The notes below the pieces were generated by a model. That model was not told where the DNA came from. It made no database searches and saw only the letters and a list, made by a program, of their open reading frames with translations. This document shows, in pieces, positions 1 to 6,865 of a stretch of 23,082 nt of DNA. The DNA lies in the NCBI GenBank assembly GCA_040081205.1, contig JBEBHE010000028.1, forward strand, positions 1 to 23,082, read 5' to 3'. The stretch's first letter is position 1, and every line of letters begins with the position of its first letter. Position numbers and translations under genes: made by a program. This DNA is from UBA5216 sp040081205. Its GTDB lineage: Bacteria; Pseudomonadota; Gammaproteobacteria; Burkholderiales; SG8-41.

Positions 1-25
1 GAACTCGTCTCCTATTCCCAGGGAT

Positions 26-50
26 AAACCCCCGGCACCGGGAGGTTTTC
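26..50 (+). terminator. Putative intrinsic terminator of a gene to the left
   Basis: A hairpin pairs AAACCCCCG (26-34) with CGGG-A-GGTTT (39-48), with loop GCAC and one bulged A at 43. A T run (46-49) follows on the plus strand. It probably ends a gene left of the window and insulates the mgtE-like gene. The T run is short and the mirrored A run means it could also work on the minus strand, so confidence is moderate. Confidence 0.4.
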
Positions 51-96
51 CGGTTTAGTATTTGGGCTCCAATCCAAATAACAATCCGGAGGCGCC

Positions 97-1332
97 GTGA
101 CGACCCCTGCCACACCCGATAGTCAAAGCACCGACACGCAGCACAACTCACTCGCGTCACTGGTCAAATCGCTGTCCGCGCCAGCGGCGGCTGCAATTCT
201 GGAGCAGCATCCCGCCGCGGTGATCGCCGCCGTGCTCGGCGATCTGAATGCAGCGTTTACGCAAGACATACTCGCTGAACTGCCGCGCGGACTGGTGGAT
301 GGCGTGATGAATGTGGTGCCGATTGAAACCGCGCGCCAATGGTCGCGCAATCAATCCTACGCCGAAGGATGCATCGGGCGCATGATGGAACCGGCTCTTG
401 CCGTGTTCCCACCGGACATGACGGTAGCGCAAGCGGTGGCCGAACTGCGCACCTTGGTAAAAGTCGCGTTCATCACTTACGGCTACATTACCGACCCCAC
501 CGGCAAACTGCTCGGCGTCATCACCATGCGCGATTTGCTGTTTGCCGATGACAACACGCGGCTCGACACGTTGATGCTGCGCGATGCGTTTGCGCTCACA
601 CCTGAGCTGCCGCTATCGGATGCGATGAAACTGGTGCTCGATCGCCACTATCCAGTGTATCCGGTGTGCGACGCGCAAGGCGTTCTGGTTGGTCTTGTGC
701 GCGGACAAGCCATGTTTGAAGAGCAGGCGTTCGACATCACCGCGCAGGCCGGCACCATGGTCGGCGTTGAAAAGGAAGAGCGGCTTGCCACACGCTGGTC
801 GCAGAGTTTCAAATTCCGCCACCCTTGGCTGCAACTGAATCTGCTCACCGCGTTTGCCGCCGGCGCGGTCGTCGGCATTTTCGAGGGCACGGTGGAAAAG
901 CTGGTAGTGCTCGCGGCGTTTTTGCCGGTGCTCGCCGGGCAATCGGGCAACACCGGCTGTCAGGCGCTGGCAGTGACGCTGCGCGGCCTGACGCTGGGCG
1001 AACTTAAACCCGGCTCGGAACGAACGCTGGTAATGAAAGAGGCTTTGCTGGGTATGTTGAACGGCGCATCCACTGGACTCATCGCGGCACTCGGCATGTT
1101 CACCTACGCCACCATACAAGGTTCGCCGCACGCACTGATGCTCGCCGCCGTGGTGTGGCTGGCGCTGGTCGGCGCATGCGTGGTGAGCGGCATTTGCGGC
1201 GCAATGATTCCGCTGACACTGAAACGCTTCGGCGCCGACCCGGCCACCGCGTCGAGCATTTTTCTCACCACCGCAACCGACGTGGTAAGCATGGGACTGC
1301 TGCTCGGACTGGCAACGTTGCTCGTGCGCTGA
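97..1332 (+). CDS. mgtE: MgtE-family magnesium transporter
   Basis: Inner-membrane Mg2+ channel/transporter of 411 aa. The order is a short MgtE N domain (about 18-90), two CBS domains (about 97-150 and 158-212) that sense Mg2+ in characterised MgtE, and a C-terminal membrane domain (about 240-411) with several hydrophobic helices. Family signatures are LAGQSGNTG near 279-287, and GAMIPL (368-373) followed by ASSIFLTTATD (386-396), whose final Asp matches the conserved pore-region Asp. The start is GTG with GGAGG at 88-92, four bases upstream. The protein is shorter than the usual roughly 450 aa, and the loss is in the N domain. The next gene starts 10 bases after the stop, suggesting co-transcription. 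Family assignment is firm; substrate specificity is inferred. Confidence 0.93.
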   Translation: MTTPATPDSQSTDTQHNSLASLVKSLSAPAAAAILEQHPAAVIAAVLGDLNAAFTQDILAELPRGLVDGVMNVVPIETARQWSRNQSYAEGCIGRMMEPALAVFPPDMTVAQAVAELRTLVKVAFITYGYITDPTGKLLGVITMRDLLFADDNTRLDTLMLRDAFALTPELPLSDAMKLVLDRHYPVYPVCDAQGVLVGLVRGQAMFEEQAFDITAQAGTMVGVEKEERLATRWSQSFKFRHPWLQLNLLTAFAAGAVVGIFEGTVEKLVVLAAFLPVLAGQSGNTGCQALAVTLRGLTLGELKPGSERTLVMKEALLGMLNGASTGLIAALGMFTYATIQGSPHALMLAAVVWLALVGACVVSGICGAMIPLTLKRFGADPATASSIFLTTATDVVSMGLLLGLATLLVR

Positions 1333-1342
1333 TTGAACACGC

Positions 1343-1744
1343 GTGCCGAATAGCAGCGATTTCGTGAATTACGTCGGCGATTTGCTCGCGCCGGCAGGAC
1401 GTGTCGCCAGCAAACGCATGTTCGGCGGCCACGGTATTTATCTCGACGGGCTGTTCATGGCCATCATTGTTGACGACGAGTTATATCTCAAGGCCGACGA
1501 CGATACGCGCGCGGCTTTCGATGCGGAATCCTGTGCGCCATTTGTTTACTTGAAAGACGGCAAACAAATGACCATGGGTTACCGGCGCGCGCCGGGTGTA
1601 GCGATGGATGCGCCGCATCTGATGCTGCCGTGGGCGCGGCGGGCACTGGAAGCGGCGGTGCGGGCACGCAAATTGAAACCAATACCGAAAAAGAAACCGG
1701 CCGCGAAGAAAAAATCGTCGCGGCCGGTGCGTAAAAGCGACTAA
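1343..1744 (+). CDS. TfoX N-terminal domain protein with basic tail
   Basis: A 133-aa protein resembling the stand-alone TfoX N-terminal domain. The recognisable parts are the SKRMFGGHGIYLDG segment near residues 23-37, then a beta-rich stretch with LYLKADD and a FVYLKDGKQMTMGY segment. TfoX/Sxy is a competence regulator in gammaproteobacteria, but proteins with only this domain have no settled role, so competence should not be assumed. The last 25 residues are rich in Lys, Arg, Pro and Ala and may bind nucleic acid; that is inference. The GTG start has no clear Shine-Dalgarno and lies 10 bases after the mgtE stop, so translational coupling is likely. A hairpin with a T run follows at 1760-1786. 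Confidence 0.85.
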   Translation: MPNSSDFVNYVGDLLAPAGRVASKRMFGGHGIYLDGLFMAIIVDDELYLKADDDTRAAFDAESCAPFVYLKDGKQMTMGYRRAPGVAMDAPHLMLPWARRALEAAVRARKLKPIPKKKPAAKKKSSRPVRKSD

Positions 1745-1756
1745 CGCAATGCGTGA

Positions 1757-3274
1757 TCAGGCGGCCTTGGCCGTCTTTTTCTTTTTAGCCGCCGCTTCGG
1801 TATTGTGCATCGCCGCGTATGCCGCGTGCGCCGCTGCTTCCGCGTCACCCACATGCACCGCGTAACCCATGTCTTCCAGCACCGAGCCGAGCGCCGACAG
1901 GCACAGCATCACGTTGTCCGGACGGCACGAGTAGCCCATCAGGCCAAAGCGCCAGATTTTGCCGGCGAGCGGGCCCAAGCCTGCGCCGATTTCGAGGCCG
2001 AACTCATCGAGCAGGCGTTTGCGCACTTCGGCTTCGTTTACGCCGGGGGCGCAATACACGGCATTCATTTCCGGCACTTGATACTTTTCATTTACCAGGA
2101 ATTTGAGCCCCATCGCTTCGAGACCGGCCTTGAGCGCGATGTGATGGCGCTTGTGACGCGCCCAGCAATTTTCCAGACCCTCTTCGCGGATCAGCAGCAG
2201 CGCTTCGTGCAAGCCGAACAGCGAATTGGTCGGCGCGGTGTGGTGATAGGTGCGCGTGCTCGCGCCCCAATAACCGAGCAGCAGATTCATATCCATAAAC
2301 CAGCTATGGATTTTGTCTTTGCGGCCTTTGACAAAATCAACCACACGCTCGCTGATCGACACCGGTGACAACCCCGGCGTGCAAGACAGGCATTTCTGGC
2401 TGGCGGAATATACCGCATCGAATTTCCAGTCATCTACGCGCACTTCAACGCCGCCGAGTGACGTCACGGCATCCACAATGGTCAGTGCATCATGCTTGTG
2501 CGCGATTTCGACCAGCGTTTTCGCATCCGACAACACGCCGGTGGAGGTTTCCGCATGCACAAACGCCACCAAGCGCGCGTCCGGGTGCGCTTTCATCGCG
2601 TCTTCCAGTTTCTGCGGATCAACCGGCTCGCCCCATTTGTCTTCGACGACAATGGCGGTGGCGCCGCAACGTTCGACGTTTTCGATCATGCGGCCGCCGA
2701 ACACACCGTTGCGGCACACGATGACTTTGTCGCCGGGCGCGACCATGTTCACGAAGCAGAATTCCATGCCCACCGAACCGGGCCCGGAGATCGGGAACGT
2801 CAGCGGATTTTTGGTCTGGTACACATAGCGCAGCAGAGCTTTCAGCTCTTCCATCATCTCGACAAAAACCGGATCGAGATAACCGATGGCCGGCTGGCTC
2901 ATGGTGGTGAGCACACGCGGATGAATTTCCGTCGGGCCCGGCCCCAGCAGCGTGCGCTGCGGCGGATGGAAAGAATGGATACGTTTATGCGGTGCAAATT
3001 CGTTGATCATGGTGTCGCTCCCAGCGTTAGGTACATAAAGATTTTCGCCGTCCGGGCGCGATTTCAACCGGATCGGTTTGCGTTCTGCCGCATCATTCAA
3101 CACATCAGCGGCGGTAACTTCGCCGCCGCTGACTTGCTCCACTTCCATGGCCCAGCGCGCAGGCACATAGCCGGACTTCACCCAGTTGTTGACCACTGCG
3201 CGATCAAGACTGAAGCGGCGGGCAACTTCGGCCTGGCTGCCGAAAATTTCTACGAGGCGTTCTGCGCAGTTCAT
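1757..3274 (-). CDS. HTH domain fused to serine/alanine-glyoxylate aminotransferase
   Basis: One uninterrupted frame of 505 aa with two parts. Residues 1-62 look like a Cro/YdaS-type helix-turn-helix: FGSQAEVARRFSL, then AVVNNWVKSGYVPARWAMEVE and a GGEVTAADVL ending. After a linker (63-88), residues 89 to about 480 form a complete fold-type I aminotransferase of the alanine-glyoxylate/serine-glyoxylate family: LLGPGPTEIHP (109-119), HAETSTGV (240-247), the pyridine-binding Asp268 in VDAVTS, and PLP Lys294 in SASQKCLS. A lysine/alanine-rich tail ends it. Such enzymes transaminate glyoxylate to glycine with serine or alanine. The upstream ATG has a poor Shine-Dalgarno, while Met89 has GGGAG seven bases before it, so a 417-aa enzyme may also be made alone. 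The family is firm, the fusion is seen directly, and a regulatory role is inferred. Confidence 0.88.
   Translation of the reverse strand: MNCAERLVEIFGSQAEVARRFSLDRAVVNNWVKSGYVPARWAMEVEQVSGGEVTAADVLNDAAERKPIRLKSRPDGENLYVPNAGSDTMINEFAPHKRIHSFHPPQRTLLGPGPTEIHPRVLTTMSQPAIGYLDPVFVEMMEELKALLRYVYQTKNPLTFPISGPGSVGMEFCFVNMVAPGDKVIVCRNGVFGGRMIENVERCGATAIVVEDKWGEPVDPQKLEDAMKAHPDARLVAFVHAETSTGVLSDAKTLVEIAHKHDALTIVDAVTSLGGVEVRVDDWKFDAVYSASQKCLSCTPGLSPVSISERVVDFVKGRKDKIHSWFMDMNLLLGYWGASTRTYHHTAPTNSLFGLHEALLLIREEGLENCWARHKRHHIALKAGLEAMGLKFLVNEKYQVPEMNAVYCAPGVNEAEVRKRLLDEFGLEIGAGLGPLAGKIWRFGLMGYSCRPDNVMLCLSALGSVLEDMGYAVHVGDAEAAAHAAYAAMHNTEAAAKKKKTAKAA
1760..1786 (+). terminator. Intrinsic terminator of the mgtE-tfoX-like pair
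   Basis: On the plus strand GGCGG (1760-1764) pairs with CCGTC (1771-1775, one G-T pair) around loop CCTTGG, followed by TTTTTCTTTTT (1776-1786). The element lies inside the 3' end of the convergent aminotransferase gene, whose Lys-rich C-terminal codons are the complement of the T run. Confidence 0.6.
3018..3022 (-). promoter_or_regulatory. Internal Shine-Dalgarno before Met89 of the fusion gene
   Basis: On the minus strand GGGAG precedes ATG (3010-3008) by seven bases, in frame with the long reading frame. Aminotransferase homology begins shortly after this ATG. It may be a second translation start, or the relic of the start of an originally separate gene. Confidence 0.5.
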
Positions 3275-3292
3275 GACGATTCTATGGTTACG

Positions 3293-3302
3293 TTACGCGT
3301 AA
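3293..3302. promoter_or_regulatory. Perfect palindrome TTACGCGTAA, candidate operator
   Basis: A perfect 10-bp inverted repeat preceded by a tandem GTTAC-GTTAC (3287-3296). It starts at the edge of the predicted -10 box of the minus-strand fusion gene and covers its expected transcription start, 19-28 bases before the ATG. That position suits repression, perhaps by the gene's own HTH. A 10-bp palindrome alone is weak evidence; the position makes it interesting. Confidence 0.35.
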
Positions 3303-3330
3303 GAATAGCATGGCAAAATTAATTTGACAA
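3302..3330 (-). promoter_or_regulatory. Sigma70-like promoter of the HTH-aminotransferase gene
   Basis: Read on the minus strand, TTGTCA (3330-3325) is followed after exactly 17 bases by TATTCT (3307-3302). The -35 matches consensus at five of six positions and the -10 at four of six. The predicted start near 3295 gives a leader of about 20 nt. Confidence 0.5.
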
Positions 3331-3396
3331 TATGATATTACATTTAAAGATAATTATTTAAGTATTTGTTTTTATTGTATATTTTATTTTTTAGGC
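3324..3396 (+). promoter_or_regulatory. AT-rich divergent promoter region before the Bug gene
   Basis: The gap 3275-3480 separates the divergent fusion gene and Bug gene. Bases 3303-3395 are only about 17% GC in an otherwise GC-rich window. On the plus strand there is a perfect TTGACA (3324-3329), overlapping the minus-strand -35, with GATAAT at 3349-3354. That 19-base spacing is longer than ideal. TATATT at 3378-3383 is another possible -10. The exact start is uncertain. Confidence 0.35.
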
Positions 3397-3480
3397 TCAC
3401 TGTTCCGCATCGCTCAGCAGCTTTCGCGCGTAACGCCGGCGTGATAACGTCGCGCCACAACTTGGTTCGAGGAATCATCA

Positions 3481-4473
3481 ATGAAAAAATGGATTTTCGG
3501 TTTTGCGGCTATCGGTGCGTGCGCCGCTCTCTTTCAGCAAGGCGCTTACGCCGCCGAAAAAGCAGGTGCCACAGGTAATTACCCCAACAAATCGATCCGT
3601 TTGATTGTGCCGTTCCCGCCCGGCGGCGGCACCGATCTGGTGTCGCGCATACTGCAACCGGCGGTCACGGCGGCGCTCGGCCAGCAAATCCTCATCGACA
3701 ATCGCGGCGGCGCGCAAGGCACCAGCGGCACCGCCATCGGCGCGAAAGCGAATCCCGACGGCTACACGCTGATCGTCGCCGAAATCGGCGCCACGGCGGT
3801 AGCGCCGTGGATGTACGACAAAGTGCCTTTCGACGTGAGCCGCGATTTCGCGCCGATCACCATGCTGATCGAGCAGCCATACATCGTGTCGGTGCATCCC
3901 ACCGTGCCGGCCAAAACACTAACAGATTTCATCAAGCTCGCGCAGGCCAAGCCCAACGGCTACAACTTCGGCTCCGGCAACGTCACCGCGCACCTGGCGC
4001 AAGAAGTGTTTTACCAGACCGCCAAAGTCAAAATCACGCACATTCCCTATCGCGGCAGCGGCCCGGCGATGACCGCAGCTCTGGCGGGTGAAGTGCAAAC
4101 GCTATTCTCCGGCCCCGGCGCCGCGATCCCGCAAATCCGCGCCGGCAAAATCCGCGCGCTCGCCGTCACCACCGCCAAGCGCACGCGCGAATTGCCCGAT
4201 GTCGCCACGCTCGACGAACAAGGTTACAAAGGCTTCGCCATCAGCGGCTGGTACGGCCTGATGGCGCCCGCAGGCACGCCGCAACCGATCATCACGCAAT
4301 TGAACAGCGTGTTCACCAAAATCTTGAGTGGCAGCGATGCCGCCAAGCAATTAAGCGACCGCGGCTACGACCCCACGCCGATGGCGCCGGAGGCTTTCGG
4401 CAAGTTCATGAAAGTGGAAGTGGAACGCTGGGGCAAAGCGGTGAAGGCGGCGGGGGTTAAGGCGGCGGACTAG
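3481..4473 (+). CDS. Bug/TctC family tripartite tricarboxylate receptor
   Basis: A periplasmic solute-binding protein of the Bug family (330 aa). Signal peptide residues 1-24 (MKKWIFGF start, AYA cleavage before AEK) are followed by the family hallmarks: YPNKSIRLIVPFPPGGGTD (39-57) for binding a carboxylate-type ligand, then NPDGYTL and YRGSGPAMTAALAGEV. Bug proteins bind small organic or amino acids, nicotinate or similar compounds. The ligand cannot be read here. No TctA/TctB membrane subunits are near, so this is an orphan receptor that must use a permease elsewhere or serve in sensing. The ATG has GAGGAA (3469-3474) six bases upstream. It is divergent from the HTH-aminotransferase gene, and its stop is interleaved with that of the convergent zinc-ribbon gene. 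Confidence 0.92.
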   Translation: MKKWIFGFAAIGACAALFQQGAYAAEKAGATGNYPNKSIRLIVPFPPGGGTDLVSRILQPAVTAALGQQILIDNRGGAQGTSGTAIGAKANPDGYTLIVAEIGATAVAPWMYDKVPFDVSRDFAPITMLIEQPYIVSVHPTVPAKTLTDFIKLAQAKPNGYNFGSGNVTAHLAQEVFYQTAKVKITHIPYRGSGPAMTAALAGEVQTLFSGPGAAIPQIRAGKIRALAVTTAKRTRELPDVATLDEQGYKGFAISGWYGLMAPAGTPQPIITQLNSVFTKILSGSDAAKQLSDRGYDPTPMAPEAFGKFMKVEVERWGKAVKAAGVKAAD

Positions 4474-4775
4474 GCGGCATCGCGCCTGATCCATTCGAGG
4501 AACCGCCTCCACAAACCAGCGTGCGACTGAAGTTGTTGCAGTGCCTCATTTGTCGTGAGATGCGCAAGCGCTCGCGCTTTCGGCAAGTGCCTCGCGCAAA
4601 ACCATTCCAGTCCACGCGGATGCCCTATCATCCCCCTCGGCAGCGGCTCGTAATCCGCAAAGCGCACCAGATCGCCGCCGTCCGAGAAGGTATTCCTGCA
4701 GGCATGGCAAATCGGCGGCTTCACTACGCGTTCCGGGCTACTCTTTCGGAAACAATATCGGCAACATGCGGTCAT
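4470..4775 (-). CDS. Small zinc-ribbon-like protein of unknown function
   Basis: A 101-aa protein. CRYC (5-8) and CHAC (23-26) form two CxxC pairs, as in a zinc ribbon, and a third part has CARHLPKARALAHL (60-73) with a further Cys and His. The rest, including FSDGGDLVRFADYEPLP, looks like conserved protein rather than antisense noise. I do not recognise a named function. The ATG is the only sensible start: a TGA lies two codons upstream in frame, and later starts lose the first CxxC. It overlaps the last 38 bases of the upstream hydrolase gene, suggesting translational coupling. Its TAG and the Bug gene's TAG share the palindrome CTAG at 4470-4473. Confidence 0.62.
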   Translation of the reverse strand: MTACCRYCFRKSSPERVVKPPICHACRNTFSDGGDLVRFADYEPLPRGMIGHPRGLEWFCARHLPKARALAHLTTNEALQQLQSHAGLWRRFLEWIRRDAA

Positions 4776-5889
4776 GCGTCAGCATGCAGCGCGTGCTGTG
4801 GCCACAGCCGTCAAGCACCACCGTCGGATGCTTGGCGCCGAAGTTGTCGCGGATGTAGCGGCTGAACGCGAGGCCGCGCGCGAGCCTTGATGCACCCTGC
4901 GATATCGCAGGGCAGGAAACATCAAAATTCACCAGCGGCAGAATATCAAGTTCGCCCAGCACATAGGTCGTCGGGCGGCTCACCGCCTGCTTGATGAGCT
5001 GGTCATCGGGGAACTGTGACGCATATCCGACACGATCTTTCATGCCATACGGCCAGGTGTCGTACGTCTTGCAGTGCTGCGCATCTGCATAAGGCCGGTA
5101 CGGTGGCGGCGGTTTGGCGGTACTCATGTCGATAAAGCCGGGTACGGATGCGGATACATTCGACGGAATCGCACTGGCGGTGGGCCGCTGATTATCCAGG
5201 TAGGTGTACGCGCCGGGATTGGACACGATGTAAGCAACCTTGACGCCCGACTGCGCAATTTGTTCATGCACGCGATTAACCATCTGATAGCGGCCGACAA
5301 ATTGCCCGCCGGAAGAATGACCCGCGACGACGATGGTTTTGATATTCGGAAATATTTTTTTATCGGCGAGCTTGCGCTGGATTTCGTCGATCACTTCATA
5401 AGAGGTGATTTTGGCGTTCGACGCCACGCCACCCGCGTTCCAGTGACGGCCACCGAACTGGCTGACCCAGTTCAATTCGTCGGCGGCGATGGCGTCGCGC
5501 GCGGGCGCACGCGCAGCGGCAACGGCATCTTCGCCGCTCAACGTCTTGGCGATGGCCTCATGATTCGAGGCAAACCGCGGCGACACGATCACGGTGTTGT
5601 CGAGCGCGCCCGCAATGAATGCCGCCGCCAGCGTGTGCATGAAATTGGTGTGCGCATCGCGCGAACCACCATGCACGATGACCAGCGCGCGCGTAATGCT
5701 CTCGTTGCGCGTTTGCAGCGCGTACGAGCGATACACCATCGAACGCGACGGGCCGCCTGCGACGGTGATCCATTCGGTGCAATCGGATGTGGCAGTGGCG
5801 CAGGGCGTTGCAGCCAAAGCGATATTTGCCGACAGCAAGGCCAGTAGTGTGCACCCCAGTGAACGCAACAGAAAATATTTGCTCCTCAA
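4738..5889 (-). CDS. Secreted alpha/beta hydrolase
   Basis: An exported serine hydrolase, 383 aa from the preferred start. The catalytic set is visible: GHSSGG nucleophile elbow (Ser192), Asp315 in GELDILP and His364 in GCGHST. An oxyanion-type HGG motif is near residue 74. Several cysteines (in CATATSDC, CPA, CGHSTRC) suit an oxidising periplasm. The substrate is unknown; esterase or depolymerase-like roles are possible. The TTG at 5889 is preferred because AGGAG (5901-5897) lies seven bases before it and translation begins directly with a signal peptide (RSKYFLLRSL, then a hydrophobic core ending in ALA). The frame stays open to an ATG at 5964, but those 25 extra codons read through a dRS3-like repeat and would spoil the signal peptide. 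Confidence 0.78.
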   Translation of the reverse strand: MRSKYFLLRSLGCTLLALLSANIALAATPCATATSDCTEWITVAGGPSRSMVYRSYALQTRNESITRALVIVHGGSRDAHTNFMHTLAAAFIAGALDNTVIVSPRFASNHEAIAKTLSGEDAVAAARAPARDAIAADELNWVSQFGGRHWNAGGVASNAKITSYEVIDEIQRKLADKKIFPNIKTIVVAGHSSGGQFVGRYQMVNRVHEQIAQSGVKVAYIVSNPGAYTYLDNQRPTASAIPSNVSASVPGFIDMSTAKPPPPYRPYADAQHCKTYDTWPYGMKDRVGYASQFPDDQLIKQAVSRPTTYVLGELDILPLVNFDVSCPAISQGASRLARGLAFSRYIRDNFGAKHPTVVLDGCGHSTRCMLTHDRMLPILFPKE

Positions 5890-5917
5890 GATGTTTCTCC
5901 TCGTATGCCACACCGTA

Positions 5918-5944
5918 TGGATTCCCACCTGCGCGGGAATGACA
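5918..5944. repeat. dRS3-like dispersed repeat element
   Basis: The core 5921-5940 fits ATTCCC-N8-GGGAAT exactly, flanked by GG and GACA as in the short inverted repeats common between proteobacterial genes (called dRS3 in Neisseria). Read on the minus strand it gives the well-known spurious peptide VIPAQVGI. Only one copy was noticed in the window. Confidence 0.6.
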
Positions 5945-5986
5945 GGGTTAGTGTTTAGGTTCATGCAAAACAGTTGAATCTAATAT

Positions 5987-6856
5987 CTATGCCTCGTCAA
6001 ACGCTTTATCGCCGTCAGGATCAGCATGTCCTGTTGCGACCATTTTTTTAAAATCAAATAGTTGCTTATCCAGCATGTGCGAGGGCGCAATGTTCTGCAA
6101 ACTGGTGAGCATGGTCTCCACCCGCCCCGGAAATTTTTTCTCCCACTCGCGCAGCAACGCCTTGGCTTCCTTGCGTTTGAGATTCTCCTGCGAGCCGCAC
6201 AGCGTACAGGGAATGATCGGAAACTGTTTTACCTCGGCCCATTCGGCAAGGTCTTTTTCCTCGCAATACGCCAGCGGGCGTATCACCACATGCTTGCCGT
6301 CGTCCGACACCAGCTTGGGCGGCATGGTTTTCAGCTTACCGCCGTAAAACAGGTTCAGCAAAAACGTTTCAAGAATGTCGTCGCGATGGTGGCCCAGCGC
6401 GATCTTGGTAGCGCCGAGTTCGCTCGCCACGCGATACAGCACGCCGCGCCGCAGCCGCGAACACAGTGAACACATGGTCTTGCCTTCGGGGATCACACGC
6501 TTGACGATGCTGTAGGTATCTTGCTCCTCGATATGAAACGGCACGCCCAGTTGCCTTAGGTAATCTGGCAGTATGTGCTCGGGGAAATTCGGTTGCTTTT
6601 GATCGAGGTTCACCACCACCAAATCAAAATGGATCGGCGCATGCGCTTTCAGATGCAGCAGAATATCCAGCAGCGCATAGCTGTCTTTGCCGCCCGACAG
6701 GCACACCATGATCTTGTCACCATCGCGGATCATGTCGAAATCGGCAATCGCTTGCCCGGCCAGCCGGCGCAGCCGCTTAGCGAGTTTGTTCGACTCGTAG
6801 CCTTGCTTGCGCGCTTTCAGGCTTTGCGGCAGGGAAATAACGGCGTGCGTATCCAT
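5987..6856 (-). CDS. ttcA: tRNA 2-thiocytidine(32) synthetase TtcA
   Basis: TtcA (289 aa) thiolates cytidine 32 of certain tRNAs. It activates the base with ATP and uses an iron-sulfur cluster. Visible are the PP-loop SGGKDS (54-59), the cysteine pair in CSLC (129 and 132) and a third cysteine region CTLC (217-220), which together match the cluster ligands of TtcA, plus the GHHRDD segment (155-160). Length is close to the family norm. The gene follows the pteridine reductase gene by nine bases on the same strand, so they are probably co-transcribed; GAGAG lies a few bases before the ATG. Confidence 0.96.
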   Translation of the reverse strand: MDTHAVISLPQSLKARKQGYESNKLAKRLRRLAGQAIADFDMIRDGDKIMVCLSGGKDSYALLDILLHLKAHAPIHFDLVVVNLDQKQPNFPEHILPDYLRQLGVPFHIEEQDTYSIVKRVIPEGKTMCSLCSRLRRGVLYRVASELGATKIALGHHRDDILETFLLNLFYGGKLKTMPPKLVSDDGKHVVIRPLAYCEEKDLAEWAEVKQFPIIPCTLCGSQENLKRKEAKALLREWEKKFPGRVETMLTSLQNIAPSHMLDKQLFDFKKMVATGHADPDGDKAFDEA

Positions 6857-6865
6857 ATCAACTCT

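Noticed and set aside
2492..3322. 276-aa plus-strand frame inside the aminotransferase gene
   Set aside because: It is the complement of a gene with clear catalytic motifs, its composition (many His/Arg/Phe) is not that of a real protein, and no domain is recognisable.
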